This document shows, one piece after another, positions 26,040 through 33,290 of a stretch of DNA of 64,000 bases. The notes beneath the pieces are model-generated. The model was not told the origin of the DNA and did not search any database. It was given only the letters and a program-made list of their open reading frames with translations. Location: contig NZ_CP029830.1 in assembly GCF_003233655.1 (NCBI RefSeq), positions 855,302-919,301 on the forward strand, read 5' to 3'. Position 1 is the first letter of the stretch, and every line of letters starts with the position of its first letter. Source of the stretch: Azospirillum ramasamyi. GTDB lineage: Bacteria; Pseudomonadota; Alphaproteobacteria; Azospirillales; Azospirillaceae. Both the position numbers and the translations under genes were made by a program.

Positions 26040-26433
26040 TTCATTTCTCCGTTGAGCAATCAACGACTTCAACTTGAAGCAAAAAATAAAGCTCATCAAC
26101 AAGAAATACAACTTCAGATCTGTAACATGGAAACGAAAAGATCTAGAAATTGATATTCTGAATCATATTGCATACCGAAAGATGTTTTTGTAACGCCGCC
26201 ACAGACTTGTAGGCTTGGATCAAGGTATAGCCGCAGGAACTGCTGAACCGGTTCAGGCATGCGTTTCAGATACTTAAGGCCCTCAGCTTTGATATTTCGA
26301 CGGGCATTAAGGAAAATATTCCTTGACCGAGGGCCAATTCCTTGACAGGGTGAGCGGGACGAATTGCGTATGAACGAAGGCCCGCCCGGCAGCTGCCGCG
26401 GCGGGCCTCCCGCTGTCCGGGGGCTGGCCTGCG
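26040..26433. other. Lower-GC region upstream of the Gpp34-like gene
   Basis: About 390 bp; the first 330 bp are clearly poorer in GC than the surrounding phage DNA and should contain the toxin-like gene promoter on the minus strand. An open frame on the minus strand (ending 26114; ARRNIKAEGLKYLKRMPEPV in the middle) is protein-like but matches nothing I know. The switch back to high GC is near 26370. Confidence 0.35.
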
Positions 26434-26581
26434 GACCGAATGGGACGGCGTGCTGTGCCTTCAGCTCGGCCCGGTGGATCGTCACTTCGCCGTGCGCATC
26501 ACCTACCAGGGCGGACCCTTCCGCGCCGACATCGAGGCGATCGAGATCCAGACCTCACGCGGCTGGATCCGGGCGCCCTGA
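26434..26581 (+). pseudogene. 3-prime remnant of a phage gene
   Basis: The frame reads RTEWDGVLCLQLGPVDRHFA, then VRITYQGGPFRADIEAIEIQ to a stop at 26579-26581. It looks like the end of a real protein, but there is no start codon with a binding site upstream and the sequence runs into the lower-GC cargo. I infer that cargo insertion removed its 5-prime part. Confidence 0.4.
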
Positions 26582-26683
26582 TTGATCGAGCTGGTGGAGG
26601 ATTGCGCGCCTCACTTCGACATGCTGCGCGATCATGCCGCCGGCCGGATGGCCGATGCGCGGGCGGTTGCGCGGCTTTCCTGA
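26582..26683 (+). CDS. Very small phage protein, 33 aa
   Basis: From TTG 26582, directly after the previous stop, to 26683: MIELVEDCAPHFDMLRDHAA with an Arg/Ala-rich end. Coupled spacing and a helical composition support it weakly. Function unknown. Confidence 0.3.
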   Translation: MIELVEDCAPHFDMLRDHAAGRMADARAVARLS

Positions 26684-26695
26684 CAGGACAGCAGG

Positions 26696-26878
26696 ATGGA
26701 CGAACTGATCCGCGAGGCGGTCGCCGCCGGCGCCGGCCTCACCCATGGCACCGAACCCGCGGCGGTGTGCCCGTCGGACGGCGCGGTCGAGTTCTTTGGC
26801 CAGCAGGTCGCGGCGATGCTGCGTGAGCTGCCGGAGGACATGACCGTGGCCGAGCTGCGCGACGCGATCGACGGATGA
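26696..26878 (+). CDS. Hypothetical phage protein, 60 aa
   Basis: A 60-residue acidic protein (MDELIREAVAAGAGLTHGTE) with AGGA before ATG 26696. It overlaps the recombinase gene start by ATGA, so they are co-translated. No family recognised. Confidence 0.5.
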   Translation: MDELIREAVAAGAGLTHGTEPAAVCPSDGAVEFFGQQVAAMLRELPEDMTVAELRDAIDG

Positions 26879-27873
26879 CCCTTCCCGTCCTTCCGGGCGA
26901 TCCGGCCGGACAGGACGTCAGCGACGCCCGCCACGCCCCGGCGCTGCGGCTGGACCGCATCCAGGAACACCTCCTGGATGCCTTCTATGCCGGGCGCTCG
27001 GCCAACACCGTCCGGGCCTACCGGCGGGATCATGAGGATTTCCGGACCTTCGTGGCCCGGCAGGACGGGCTGGCCGCCTTCGCCGCCACCGCCGAGCAGG
27101 CGGTGCGGATGCTGCTGGCAGTGGAGCACGGGCAGGCCAACGCTCTGGCGCTGGGCTACCGCAACGACATGGTCCGGCGCGGTCTGCAGCCGGCCACGGT
27201 GAACCGCCGGCTGGCCGCCCTGCGGTCCGTCGTTCAGCTGGGCAACACGCTCGGCCTGGTCACCTGGGCGCTGCAGGTCGAGAACGTAGACGCCCTGGCC
27301 TACCGCGACACGCGCGGGCCGGGACGGGACGGCGTACGGGCCATGGTGGCGCAGGCCAAGGAACGCACCGACGCCAAGGGCCTGCGCGATACCGCCATCG
27401 TCCGGCTGCTGCACGACGTGGCCCTGCGCCGCGGCGAAGTGGTGTCGCTGGACCTGGAGCATTACGAGAGCCGGCGCGGCACCGTCGCGGTGCTGGGCAA
27501 GGGGCGGACCCAGCGTGAGCGGGTCACCCTGCCGGCCGCCACCAGGACGGCGCTCGATGCGTGGATCGCGGTGCGGGGGAAGGACCCCGGGCCGCTGTTC
27601 CATCGCCTCGATGCCGCCGGCCGAGGCGAGGGGCGCCTGACCGGCGCCGCCGTGTATCAGGTCATCCGCGAGCTGGGCGCCGGGGTGGGCATCACCACCC
27701 GGCCGCACGGGCTGCGCCACTCGGCCATCACCGCGGCGCTGGACGCCAGCAACGGCAACATCCGGGCGGTGCAGCGCTTCTCGCGGCACCGGGACGTCCG
27801 GGTGCTGCAGACCTATGACGACAACCGCGCCGACCTGGCTGGCCAGATGGCGGCGCTCATTGTGGAGGATTGA
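26875..27873 (+). CDS. XerC/XerD-like tyrosine recombinase
   Basis: A 332-residue tyrosine recombinase. The core-binding domain spans about residues 25-130 (RSANTVRAYRRDHEDFRTFV). The catalytic domain has Arg in DVALRRGEVVSLDLEHY, the H-x-x-R box in RPHGLRHSAITAALDA, then SRHRDVRVLQTYDD with the nucleophile Tyr. It is the second such enzyme in the prophage and lies inside the early operon rather than at an end. I infer a role in dimer resolution or inversion rather than integration. It starts on an ATGA overlap and is followed by the Gam-like gene. Confidence 0.88.
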   Translation: MTLPVLPGDPAGQDVSDARHAPALRLDRIQEHLLDAFYAGRSANTVRAYRRDHEDFRTFVARQDGLAAFAATAEQAVRMLLAVEHGQANALALGYRNDMVRRGLQPATVNRRLAALRSVVQLGNTLGLVTWALQVENVDALAYRDTRGPGRDGVRAMVAQAKERTDAKGLRDTAIVRLLHDVALRRGEVVSLDLEHYESRRGTVAVLGKGRTQRERVTLPAATRTALDAWIAVRGKDPGPLFHRLDAAGRGEGRLTGAAVYQVIRELGAGVGITTRPHGLRHSAITAALDASNGNIRAVQRFSRHRDVRVLQTYDDNRADLAGQMAALIVED

Positions 27874-27874
27874 C

Positions 27875-28396
27875 ATGGGCGAGACCGTCACCGGGCCGGC
27901 GCGCAAGCCGGCGCCCTTGAGGGTGCGCACCCCCGACCAGGCCGCGGCTGTCGTCGGCCGGATCGGCGCCGCGCAGGTGCAGTTGAGCCGGCTGAAGGCC
28001 TCGCTGGACGTCGCGGTCGCCCAGGCCAACCTCGCCTATGAGAATGCGGCGGCGCCGCTGCGTGCGGCGATCGAGGCCGACACGGAGTTGCTGCGCGGCT
28101 ACTTCGACGCCAACCGCTCCACCCTGCTGAGCGGCGGCAAGAAGTCGGTGGCGCTGTCCACCGGCACGATCGGCGTCAAGAGGACGACGGCCAAGGTGGT
28201 GGTGGCGGACGCCGACGCGTTGCTGAAGCTGCTGGAGGAAGACCGCAAGCTGCGGCGCTTCATCAGGACCAAGACCGAGGTCGACCGGGCCGCACTGCTG
28301 GCCGAGCCGAAGGTGGCGGTGACCATTCCCGGCGTCTCCATCGACGGCGGGGACGACGCCTTCTTCGTCAAGCCGCTGATGGTCGGGACGCCCTGA
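27875..28396 (+). CDS. gam: Mu Gam-like host-nuclease inhibitor
   Basis: A 173-residue protein of the phage Mu Gam family. Visible features are a long N-terminal helix (GRIGAAQVQLSRLKASLDVA), the ELLRGYFDANRSTL linker, the beta strand region KKSVALSTGTIGVKRTTAKV and a C-terminal lobe ending DDAFFVKPL. Gam binds DNA ends as a Ku-like dimer and shields phage DNA from host exonuclease. ATG 27875 has GGAGG 6 bases upstream and overlaps nothing. Its presence does not make this a Mu-like phage: no DDE transposase or MuB gene is seen. Confidence 0.8.
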   Translation: MGETVTGPARKPAPLRVRTPDQAAAVVGRIGAAQVQLSRLKASLDVAVAQANLAYENAAAPLRAAIEADTELLRGYFDANRSTLLSGGKKSVALSTGTIGVKRTTAKVVVADADALLKLLEEDRKLRRFIRTKTEVDRAALLAEPKVAVTIPGVSIDGGDDAFFVKPLMVGTP

Positions 28397-28401
28397 AAGC
28401 G

Positions 28402-28431
28402 AGCTTGCGAAAACAGACATTATCGCAAGCT
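28402..28431. promoter_or_regulatory. Inverted repeat between gam and the methyltransferase gene
   Basis: Perfect arms AGCTTGCGA (28402-28410) and TCGCAAGCT (28423-28431) separated by 12 bases. It lies just after the gam stop and 38 bp before the methyltransferase start. It could be an operator or a weak hairpin; no T run follows. Confidence 0.4.
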
Positions 28432-28468
28432 GACCCCTGAAAAACGGCTGAAATCCAAGGGTTTCGTG

Positions 28469-29257
28469 ATGACCACCCAATCCGTGACGATCGGCGCCGC
28501 CGCGCTGATGCTGGGCGACTGCATCGAGCGGATGCGGGAGCTTCCCGACAGTTCGGTCAGCCTGGTGCTGACCGACGTTCCCTATTCCAGCGGCGCCACC
28601 CGCGAGGCCGGCAAGACCGCCTACAACAAGACGATGACGCCCGGCACGCGCGGCGGTGACCGGTGGTTCGGCTCCGACAGCCTGAGCACGCGCGGCTTCC
28701 TCCACCTGCTGCGCAGCTGCGCCATGGAGTGGCAGCGGGTGCTGAAGCCGGGCGGCCATGTGCTGGCCTTCATCGACTGGCGCATGGGCGATCATCTGGC
28801 CGACGCCATCGACGGGGGGACGGCCGAGCTGTTCCTGTCCGGCCATGCGGCCGACGCCATGGAAAGCGCCGACCTGAAGCGGGTAGGGCTGCTGGTGTGG
28901 GACAAGACCTATTTCGGCATGGGGACGCACTTCCGCCACCAGCACGAGCTGATCCACCACTTCACCAAGGGCAAGGGCACCGAACCGCTGCGCCGGAACG
29001 TCGCCAACGTGCTGCGCCATGCGCCGGTGCGGCTGGGCGCCCACCCGACGGAGAAGCCGGTGGAGCTGCTGACCGAGTTGATCGGCACCGTCTGCCCGCC
29101 GGGCGAGACGGTGCTCGACCCGTTCTTCGGCAGCGCCTCCACCGGCCACGCTGCCCTGACCACGGGCCGACGCTTCATCGGCATCGAGCGCGACCAGCGC
29201 TATTTTGAAGTCGGTTGGCAGCGGCTGGCCAACCTCACCGAGGAAATGGCGGCATGA
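28469..29257 (+). CDS. Phage DNA methyltransferase (N6-adenine/N4-cytosine, beta class)
   Basis: A 262-residue amino-methyltransferase. The catalytic motif comes first (LVLTDVPYSSG near residue 38; DVPY where DPPY is usual) and the S-adenosylmethionine motif last (TVLDPFFGSASTGHAALTTG near 215), the beta-class order. HPTEKPVELLTELI precedes the latter as in DpnA/CcrM-like enzymes. It modifies phage or host DNA, probably against restriction. No restriction gene is adjacent. ATG 28469 fits AAGGG spacing; GTG 28466 is an alternative. It overlaps the next gene by ATGA. Confidence 0.88.
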   Translation: MTTQSVTIGAAALMLGDCIERMRELPDSSVSLVLTDVPYSSGATREAGKTAYNKTMTPGTRGGDRWFGSDSLSTRGFLHLLRSCAMEWQRVLKPGGHVLAFIDWRMGDHLADAIDGGTAELFLSGHAADAMESADLKRVGLLVWDKTYFGMGTHFRHQHELIHHFTKGKGTEPLRRNVANVLRHAPVRLGAHPTEKPVELLTELIGTVCPPGETVLDPFFGSASTGHAALTTGRRFIGIERDQRYFEVGWQRLANLTEEMAA

Positions 29258-29517
29258 CCATGCACCTGGAGGACGTGATGCACGGCCTCACCACCCGCAC
29301 CGCCGCAGATGGCGTCATCGTCACCATCGGCGGCACCATGGGCTGGTGGCTCGATGCCCTGCATGGGCCGGCGCAGGAGCTGGCCTTCTGGGGCACGGTG
29401 GCACTGGTGGTCGGGCGCCTGGTGCTGCTGGCGCTCGACTTCCGGGATCGCTTCCGTGGCCAGTCCAAAGTGTTCACGCGTGAACACTTTGATGGGGAGG
29501 CAGACCGCAAACCGTAG
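29254..29517 (+). CDS. Small membrane protein, possibly holin-like
   Basis: An 87-residue protein with two likely membrane segments (GVIVTIGGTMGWWLDALHG and LAFWGTVALVVGRLVLLALD) and a charged tail. It starts on an ATGA overlap with the methyltransferase gene. Size and layout would fit a holin or a small phage membrane protein, but it is far from the lysozyme gene. A long palindrome (29466-29491) lies within its 3-prime end. Confidence 0.4.
   Translation: MTMHLEDVMHGLTTRTAADGVIVTIGGTMGWWLDALHGPAQELAFWGTVALVVGRLVLLALDFRDRFRGQSKVFTREHFDGEADRKP
29466..29491. repeat. 26-bp perfect palindrome
   Basis: Bases 29466-29491 are a perfect palindrome with centre CACGCGTG flanked by AAAGTGTT and its complement. 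It lies inside the 3-prime end of a coding sequence. Long uninterrupted palindromes of this kind are typical of centromere-like parS sites, operators or resolution sites. The core differs from the chromosomal parS consensus (TGTTTCACGTGAAACA). Confidence 0.6.
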
Positions 29518-29581
29518 GAGTACCGTTTAGCCAGCCGATTCGGACCGATTGCATCGTTCTAAGTAGGTGCTTTTGTTCGTA

Positions 29582-30421
29582 GGGTCTGGACCCATAAAGA
29601 GCCTTTCCGGCAGTGAGCCGTTGTGATTCAACGCCGTGGAAAGGGGCTATGCGATGAGCGACGGTCAGTTCTGGTTGACGGTGGAGCAGTTCGGACGGCT
29701 TGAGCCGCACCTTCCGCGCAACACCCGCGGCAAGCCGCGCGTGGATGATCGTCGTGTGATCAGCGGAATCGTCCATGTGCTGAAGTCGGGTGGGCGCTGG
29801 GCGGATGCTCCACCGGTCTACGGCCCCCGCAAGACGCTCTACAACCGCTTCGTCCGCTGGGCGGCCAAGGGCGTGTGGGAAGACATCTTCCATGCGTTGG
29901 CAGCGGCAGGCGGCCCACCGGCCCGGGTGATGATCGACTCCACGGCGGTCCGCGCCCATCGTTCGGCGAGCGGCGGCAAAGGGGGGAGCGCGCTCAGGCC
30001 ATCGGACGGTCCCGTGGCGGACGAACCACCAAAATCCACGCCCTGAGCGATCCACGCGGTCGGCCGCTCGCCTTCCTGTTGACCGGCGGTCAGGTTGCCG
30101 ACTGCACCGCCGCCGACCGTCTGCTCGACCGGATGCCTGCTACCGATCTCCTGCACGGCGACAAGGGCTACGACAGTGCCGCTGTTCGCCGGAAGATCGA
30201 AGAGGCGGGAGCCGCGCCCAACATCCCGCCACGCGCCAACAAGCGCTGGAAAAACTGCTTCTCTCCCTACCTCTACCGGAACCGCAACGTCATCGAGCAC
30301 ATGTTCGGACGCCTCAAGGACTTCCGGCGCATCGCCACCCGTTACGACCGCTCCGCAACCAACTTCATGGCCGCCGTCCACATCGTGGCGACCGTCGCAT
30401 ACTGGTTATGAGTCCGGACCC
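29582..30421 (+). mobile_element. IS5 family (IS427 group) insertion sequence
   Basis: An 840-bp element. The left end GGGTCTGGACCCATAA and the reverse complement of the right end GGGTCCGGACTCATAA match at 14 of 16 positions. TA flanks both ends (29580-29581 and 30422-30423), fitting the short TA-type duplication of this group. It carries two overlapping transposase frames. It sits between the small membrane protein gene and a secreted cargo gene. Confidence 0.9.
29654..30411 (+). CDS. IS427-type transposase, two frames joined by -1 frameshifting
   Basis: The first frame (29654-30046) encodes the N-terminal part (QFWLTVEQFGRLEPHLPRNT) with the first catalytic Asp in VMIDSTAVRAHR. The second (to 30411) encodes GGRTTKIHALSDPRGRPLAF, the second Asp in LLHGDKGYDS and the Glu in YRNRNVIEHMFGRLKDFRRI. 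The frames are offset by -1 and overlap at AAAGGGGGG (29978-29986), a classic slippery run for this IS group. So the DDE transposase is probably made as one frameshift fusion and is intact. Confidence 0.88.
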
Positions 30422-30423
30422 TA

Positions 30424-30606
30424 ACCGCCGGCTGCTTCGGAATACACTTTAACGTGGGCGTGTGCTTGTTCGCTAAATAATCCTCTATGCGGGTGAAAAT
30501 CCGCACCGCCACTCGATCTGCGCCATATTGACGCATGCACGTCTTTTAACGCGATGTATACGAAAGGTAGTGTCTATGCGCAAGTGAACCAATTCTGGAG
30601 GACAGT
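30424..30606. other. Region upstream of the secreted cargo gene
   Basis: About 180 bp of lower-GC DNA. TTGACG (30528-30533) and TATACG (30557-30562) are present but 23 bases apart, too far for a normal promoter. No other feature is seen apart from the GGAGG site of the next gene. Confidence 0.3.
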
Positions 30607-30906
30607 ATGAAATACCATCTGCTTGGATTAGCTGTATCGGTGTCGCTCTTCGCCATGATGCCCAATGCTAAGGCCGAAATGTTGTGCATTGTTGACGGAG
30701 AAAATAGCCTTCAAGTTTCGGGAGTTATCAACAGCAAGTGCAAGATCGGGGATAGCCTGATCTTTATTGTTGATGGCCGCTATCCGGTTCCGAACACCGT
30801 CACCCGCATTGTCCCCGCTGCAGTGTGCGATTTGTCAAAGCAGGTGGTAGTTTCCGATGCGTCCTTTGCCTGCGTCTACTCAGGCAAGAAGGAAGTGCGA
30901 GAGTAA
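30607..30906 (+). CDS. Small secreted protein with four cysteines
   Basis: A 99-residue protein with a clear signal peptide (MKYHLLGLAVSVSLFAMMPN, cleaved after AKA near residue 23). The mature part of about 76 residues has four Cys (EMLCIV, NSKCKIG, AAVCDLS, SFACVYS), which could form two disulfides in the periplasm or outside. GGAGG precedes the ATG. Its GC content is lower than the phage genes around it, and it stands between an IS element and a broken phage gene, so it looks like lysogeny cargo. No family recognised. Confidence 0.65.
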   Translation: MKYHLLGLAVSVSLFAMMPNAKAEMLCIVDGENSLQVSGVINSKCKIGDSLIFIVDGRYPVPNTVTRIVPAAVCDLSKQVVVSDASFACVYSGKKEVRE

Positions 30907-30925
30907 GGTCAATCTTCTCACATGT

Positions 30926-30950
30926 GGGGCGGGCAATATCGACCCGCCCC
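30926..30950 (+). terminator. Hairpin after the secreted cargo gene
   Basis: A perfect 8-bp stem GGGGCGGG (30926-30933) with CCCGCCCC (30943-30950) and a 9-base loop, 20 bp past the stop codon. It lacks a T tract; termination is inferred from position. Confidence 0.4.
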
Positions 30951-31157
30951 TGGTGGGGTGAATTAGACCGAACGTTATGCATCTGGAACGATACGATCTG
31001 TCTGGTTTAGTTCACTAACTCAGTGCGGAACGGGTAGCCACCCGAAATCACGGCATTCAGCACAACCGCCACCGTCGCAAGATGGGCTCGGGTTGCCAGT
31101 GTCATCCGCCGAAGGCTGGCCGGCAGTGATGGCCGTCACATTTTGAGTACGAACGAA

Positions 31158-31911
31158 ATGGCCGACGCACGGATCCGGGCCTCTGCCCAGCAGGTGAAAG
31201 CGGCCATCCGCCAGTATGGCGACCAGCTCACCCGGTATGCGCTTTCGATAGCGCTGACCAGGACGGCGCAGGACGTCCGGCAGGCGGTGCAGCGGGCGCT
31301 GCCGGAGACCTTCGACCGGCCGACGCCCTACACGATCAACTCCACCTTCATCCGGCCCGCCACCAAGGCGGACCCGGTGGCCTGGGTGGGCTTCAAGGAC
31401 GATTGGGGCAAGGGCACCCCGGCGGCGCGCTATCTGCTGCCAAACGTCGAGGGTGGACCGCGCCGGGACAAGCGGATGGAGCGCCAGCTGCGGGCTGCGG
31501 GCTGCCGGCCTGCTGCCTACGGGCATGTTCGCCGTCCCGGGCGAGGAAGCGCGGCTGGACGCCTACGGCAACATGCGGCGGTCCGATGTGGTCCGCATCC
31601 TGTCGCAGGCCCGGGCCTTCGGAGAACTGGGCTATAGCGCCAACCGCACGGGCAGCGCCCGTAGCCGGAAGAAGCGGCGGCGCAACGGCTACTTCGCTGC
31701 ACTGCCGGGCAATGCCGGCGGGCTGCCGCCGGGCATCTACCAACGCGACGGCGCCGACGCCCGGCCGGTGATGATCTTTGTCCGGGCGCCGAGCTACCGC
31801 CCGCGCTTTCGCTTCCACGACATCGTCGAGCGGGCGGTGCGGGCAAACATCGGCCGGCGCCTCGAGGAGGCGGTGCGGACGGTCAACGCCCGCTTCGCCG
31901 TCCGGCGCTGA
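31158..31911 (+). pseudogene. Phage structural/morphogenesis gene disrupted by a 7-bp duplication
   Basis: The first frame gives MADARIRASAQQVKAAIRQY through NVEGGPRRDKRMERQLRAAG. The protein then continues one frame over as LLPTGMFAVPGEEARLDAYG to NARFAVRR at 31911, about 250 residues in all. The break is a tandem duplication of GCTGCGG (31487-31493 and 31494-31500); removing one copy restores one frame (RQLRAAGLLPTG). It lies just before the terminase genes. The size and content suggest a minor virion or tail-completion protein, but the family is not certain. Confidence 0.65.
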
Positions 31912-32000
31912 CGGGTCCTTCCGGGGGGTACCACCCACGAGGGTAATTCGGGCCGCACCGGTGCACCCTCTGAGAAATTTTTGAATCGGGGTTTTTGTTT
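31912..32000 (+). other. Candidate cos/packaging region
   Basis: The 89 bp before the small terminase gene are noncoding and contain a G/C block with GGGGGGTACC and CACGAGGGTAATTCGGGCC. In lambda-type phages cos lies immediately upstream of the Nu1-type gene, so this is the expected packaging site. The exact nicking positions cannot be read from sequence. Confidence 0.35.
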
Positions 32001-32543
32001 ATGTCCAAACCGGGCCAACGGGTGAACCGGGCGGAGCTGGCCGACCTGTTCGGCGTCAGCCTGCCCACCGTCGACGCGTGGGTGCGCGACGGCTGCCCCT
32101 TCGCGGAGAAGGGGGCCAAGGGCCGGGAATGGGCCTTCGCGACGGCCGACGTTCACCGCTGGCTGGTGGACCGCGCCGTGGCCGACGTCGCCGCCGGCTA
32201 CGAAGGCGAGATCGGCGTCATCACCGCCGATGAGGCCAAGCGCCGCAAGGCGGTGGCCGATGCGGTGGTGGCCGAGATCAAGGCCGACGAGGCCCTGAAC
32301 GAGGTGGTGAACCGCCACGAGGCCGCGGCCGACGTCGCCGGCTTCTGCATCAGCCTGCGGACCGGCCTGTCCAACGCGGTGGCCAAGATCGCCGGCCGCG
32401 CCGCAGCGATGACCGGGGCGCCGGAGATCCAGGCGATGGCGGAGAAGGAAATCAACCAGGCCTTCGACGCCGCCCGCGACGAGCTGGTCAAGGCCTGGGG
32501 CGCCGGGTTGGCCATCGGGCAGGACGATGAACCGCGGGCTTGA
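32001..32543 (+). CDS. Terminase small subunit, Nu1-like
   Basis: A 180-residue protein with the Nu1 N-terminal winged helix: VNRAELADLFGVSLPTVDAW, then EWAFATADVHRWLVDRAV. The C-terminal half is helical (RRKAVADAVVAEIKADEALN). Nu1 proteins recognise cos and recruit the large terminase subunit. ATG 32001 is used; an upstream TTG is in frame. It overlaps the large-subunit gene by 17 bp, as in lambda-like phages. Confidence 0.85.
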   Translation: MSKPGQRVNRAELADLFGVSLPTVDAWVRDGCPFAEKGAKGREWAFATADVHRWLVDRAVADVAAGYEGEIGVITADEAKRRKAVADAVVAEIKADEALNEVVNRHEAAADVAGFCISLRTGLSNAVAKIAGRAAAMTGAPEIQAMAEKEINQAFDAARDELVKAWGAGLAIGQDDEPRA

Positions 32544-33290
32544 GGCGGCGGCGCGCGTCAGCGCCCACCGTCACAGCGATTACCGGACCGGACGGGGCGA
32601 GCTGCGCACGGCGCTGCTGGCCCTGTTCGACGGCAGCCTGAAGTTCCAGGAGCGCATGAGCGGCTCCGTGTGGGCCGAGCGCTTCGGCTGGATCCCGAAG
32701 GGCACCGGGGCCGAGCACGGCAAGGTGACGCTCTACGGCTACCAGCGCGGGCTGGTGGACCTGATGTGCGATCCGACCGTGCCGCTGCTGACCGTGCTGA
32801 AGGCGGCACGCGTCGGCTACACCCGCTGCGCCACGCTGGCGGTGGGCTACCACCTCCACCAGGACCCGACGCTGTGCGCCATCGCCCAGCCGACGATCCC
32901 GGATGCGGAAGACTTCGGCAGCGGCGAAGTCGCGCCGATGCTGCGTGACACGCCGGTGCTGAAGCCGCTGATGCGGCCGACGCGCAAGGGAGAGAAGCAG
33001 GACAACGCCACCTTCTACCAGCTGAGCAACGGCGCCAGCGTGCGCGTGGTCGGGGCTGCGTCGGACGATGCTTTCCGTCGCTATAGTGCGCGCTTCCTGT
33101 TCGCCGACGAAATCGACGGCGACGGCTGGACGCCGGGGGCGAAAACCCAGGGTGACAAGCTGAAGCTGTTCTGGACGCGCGGCGAAACCTTCTGGAACCG
33201 CAAGCAGGTTAGAGGCTCCACCCCGCTGCTGTTCGAAACCAGCCGGGTGTGGAAGCTGTGGCTCGCGTCGGACCAGCGGCGCTATTTCGT
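32527..33290 (+). pseudogene. Terminase large subunit (GpA family), truncated by an internal deletion
   Basis: About 254 residues of a GpA terminase that is normally about 650. The ATPase start is present: YQRGLVDLMCDPTVPLLTVL, the Walker A region KAARVGYTRC, and Walker B RFLFADEIDG. The frame then runs at about 33290 directly into portal sequence read in another frame (33288-33300) and stops at 33342 after a short unrelated tail. The rest of the ATPase and the nuclease domain are gone, so the prophage cannot package DNA with this protein. Confidence 0.85.

Noticed and set aside
27875..28396. A Mu-like transposable phage, because of the Gam protein
   Set aside because: There is a tyrosine integrase, no DDE transposase or MuB homologue among phage genes, and the head and tail genes follow lambda order.
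29466..29491. The palindrome as a chromosomal parS
   Set aside because: The centre is CACGCGTG, while parS has TCACGTGA; only the outer TGTT/AACA bases agree.
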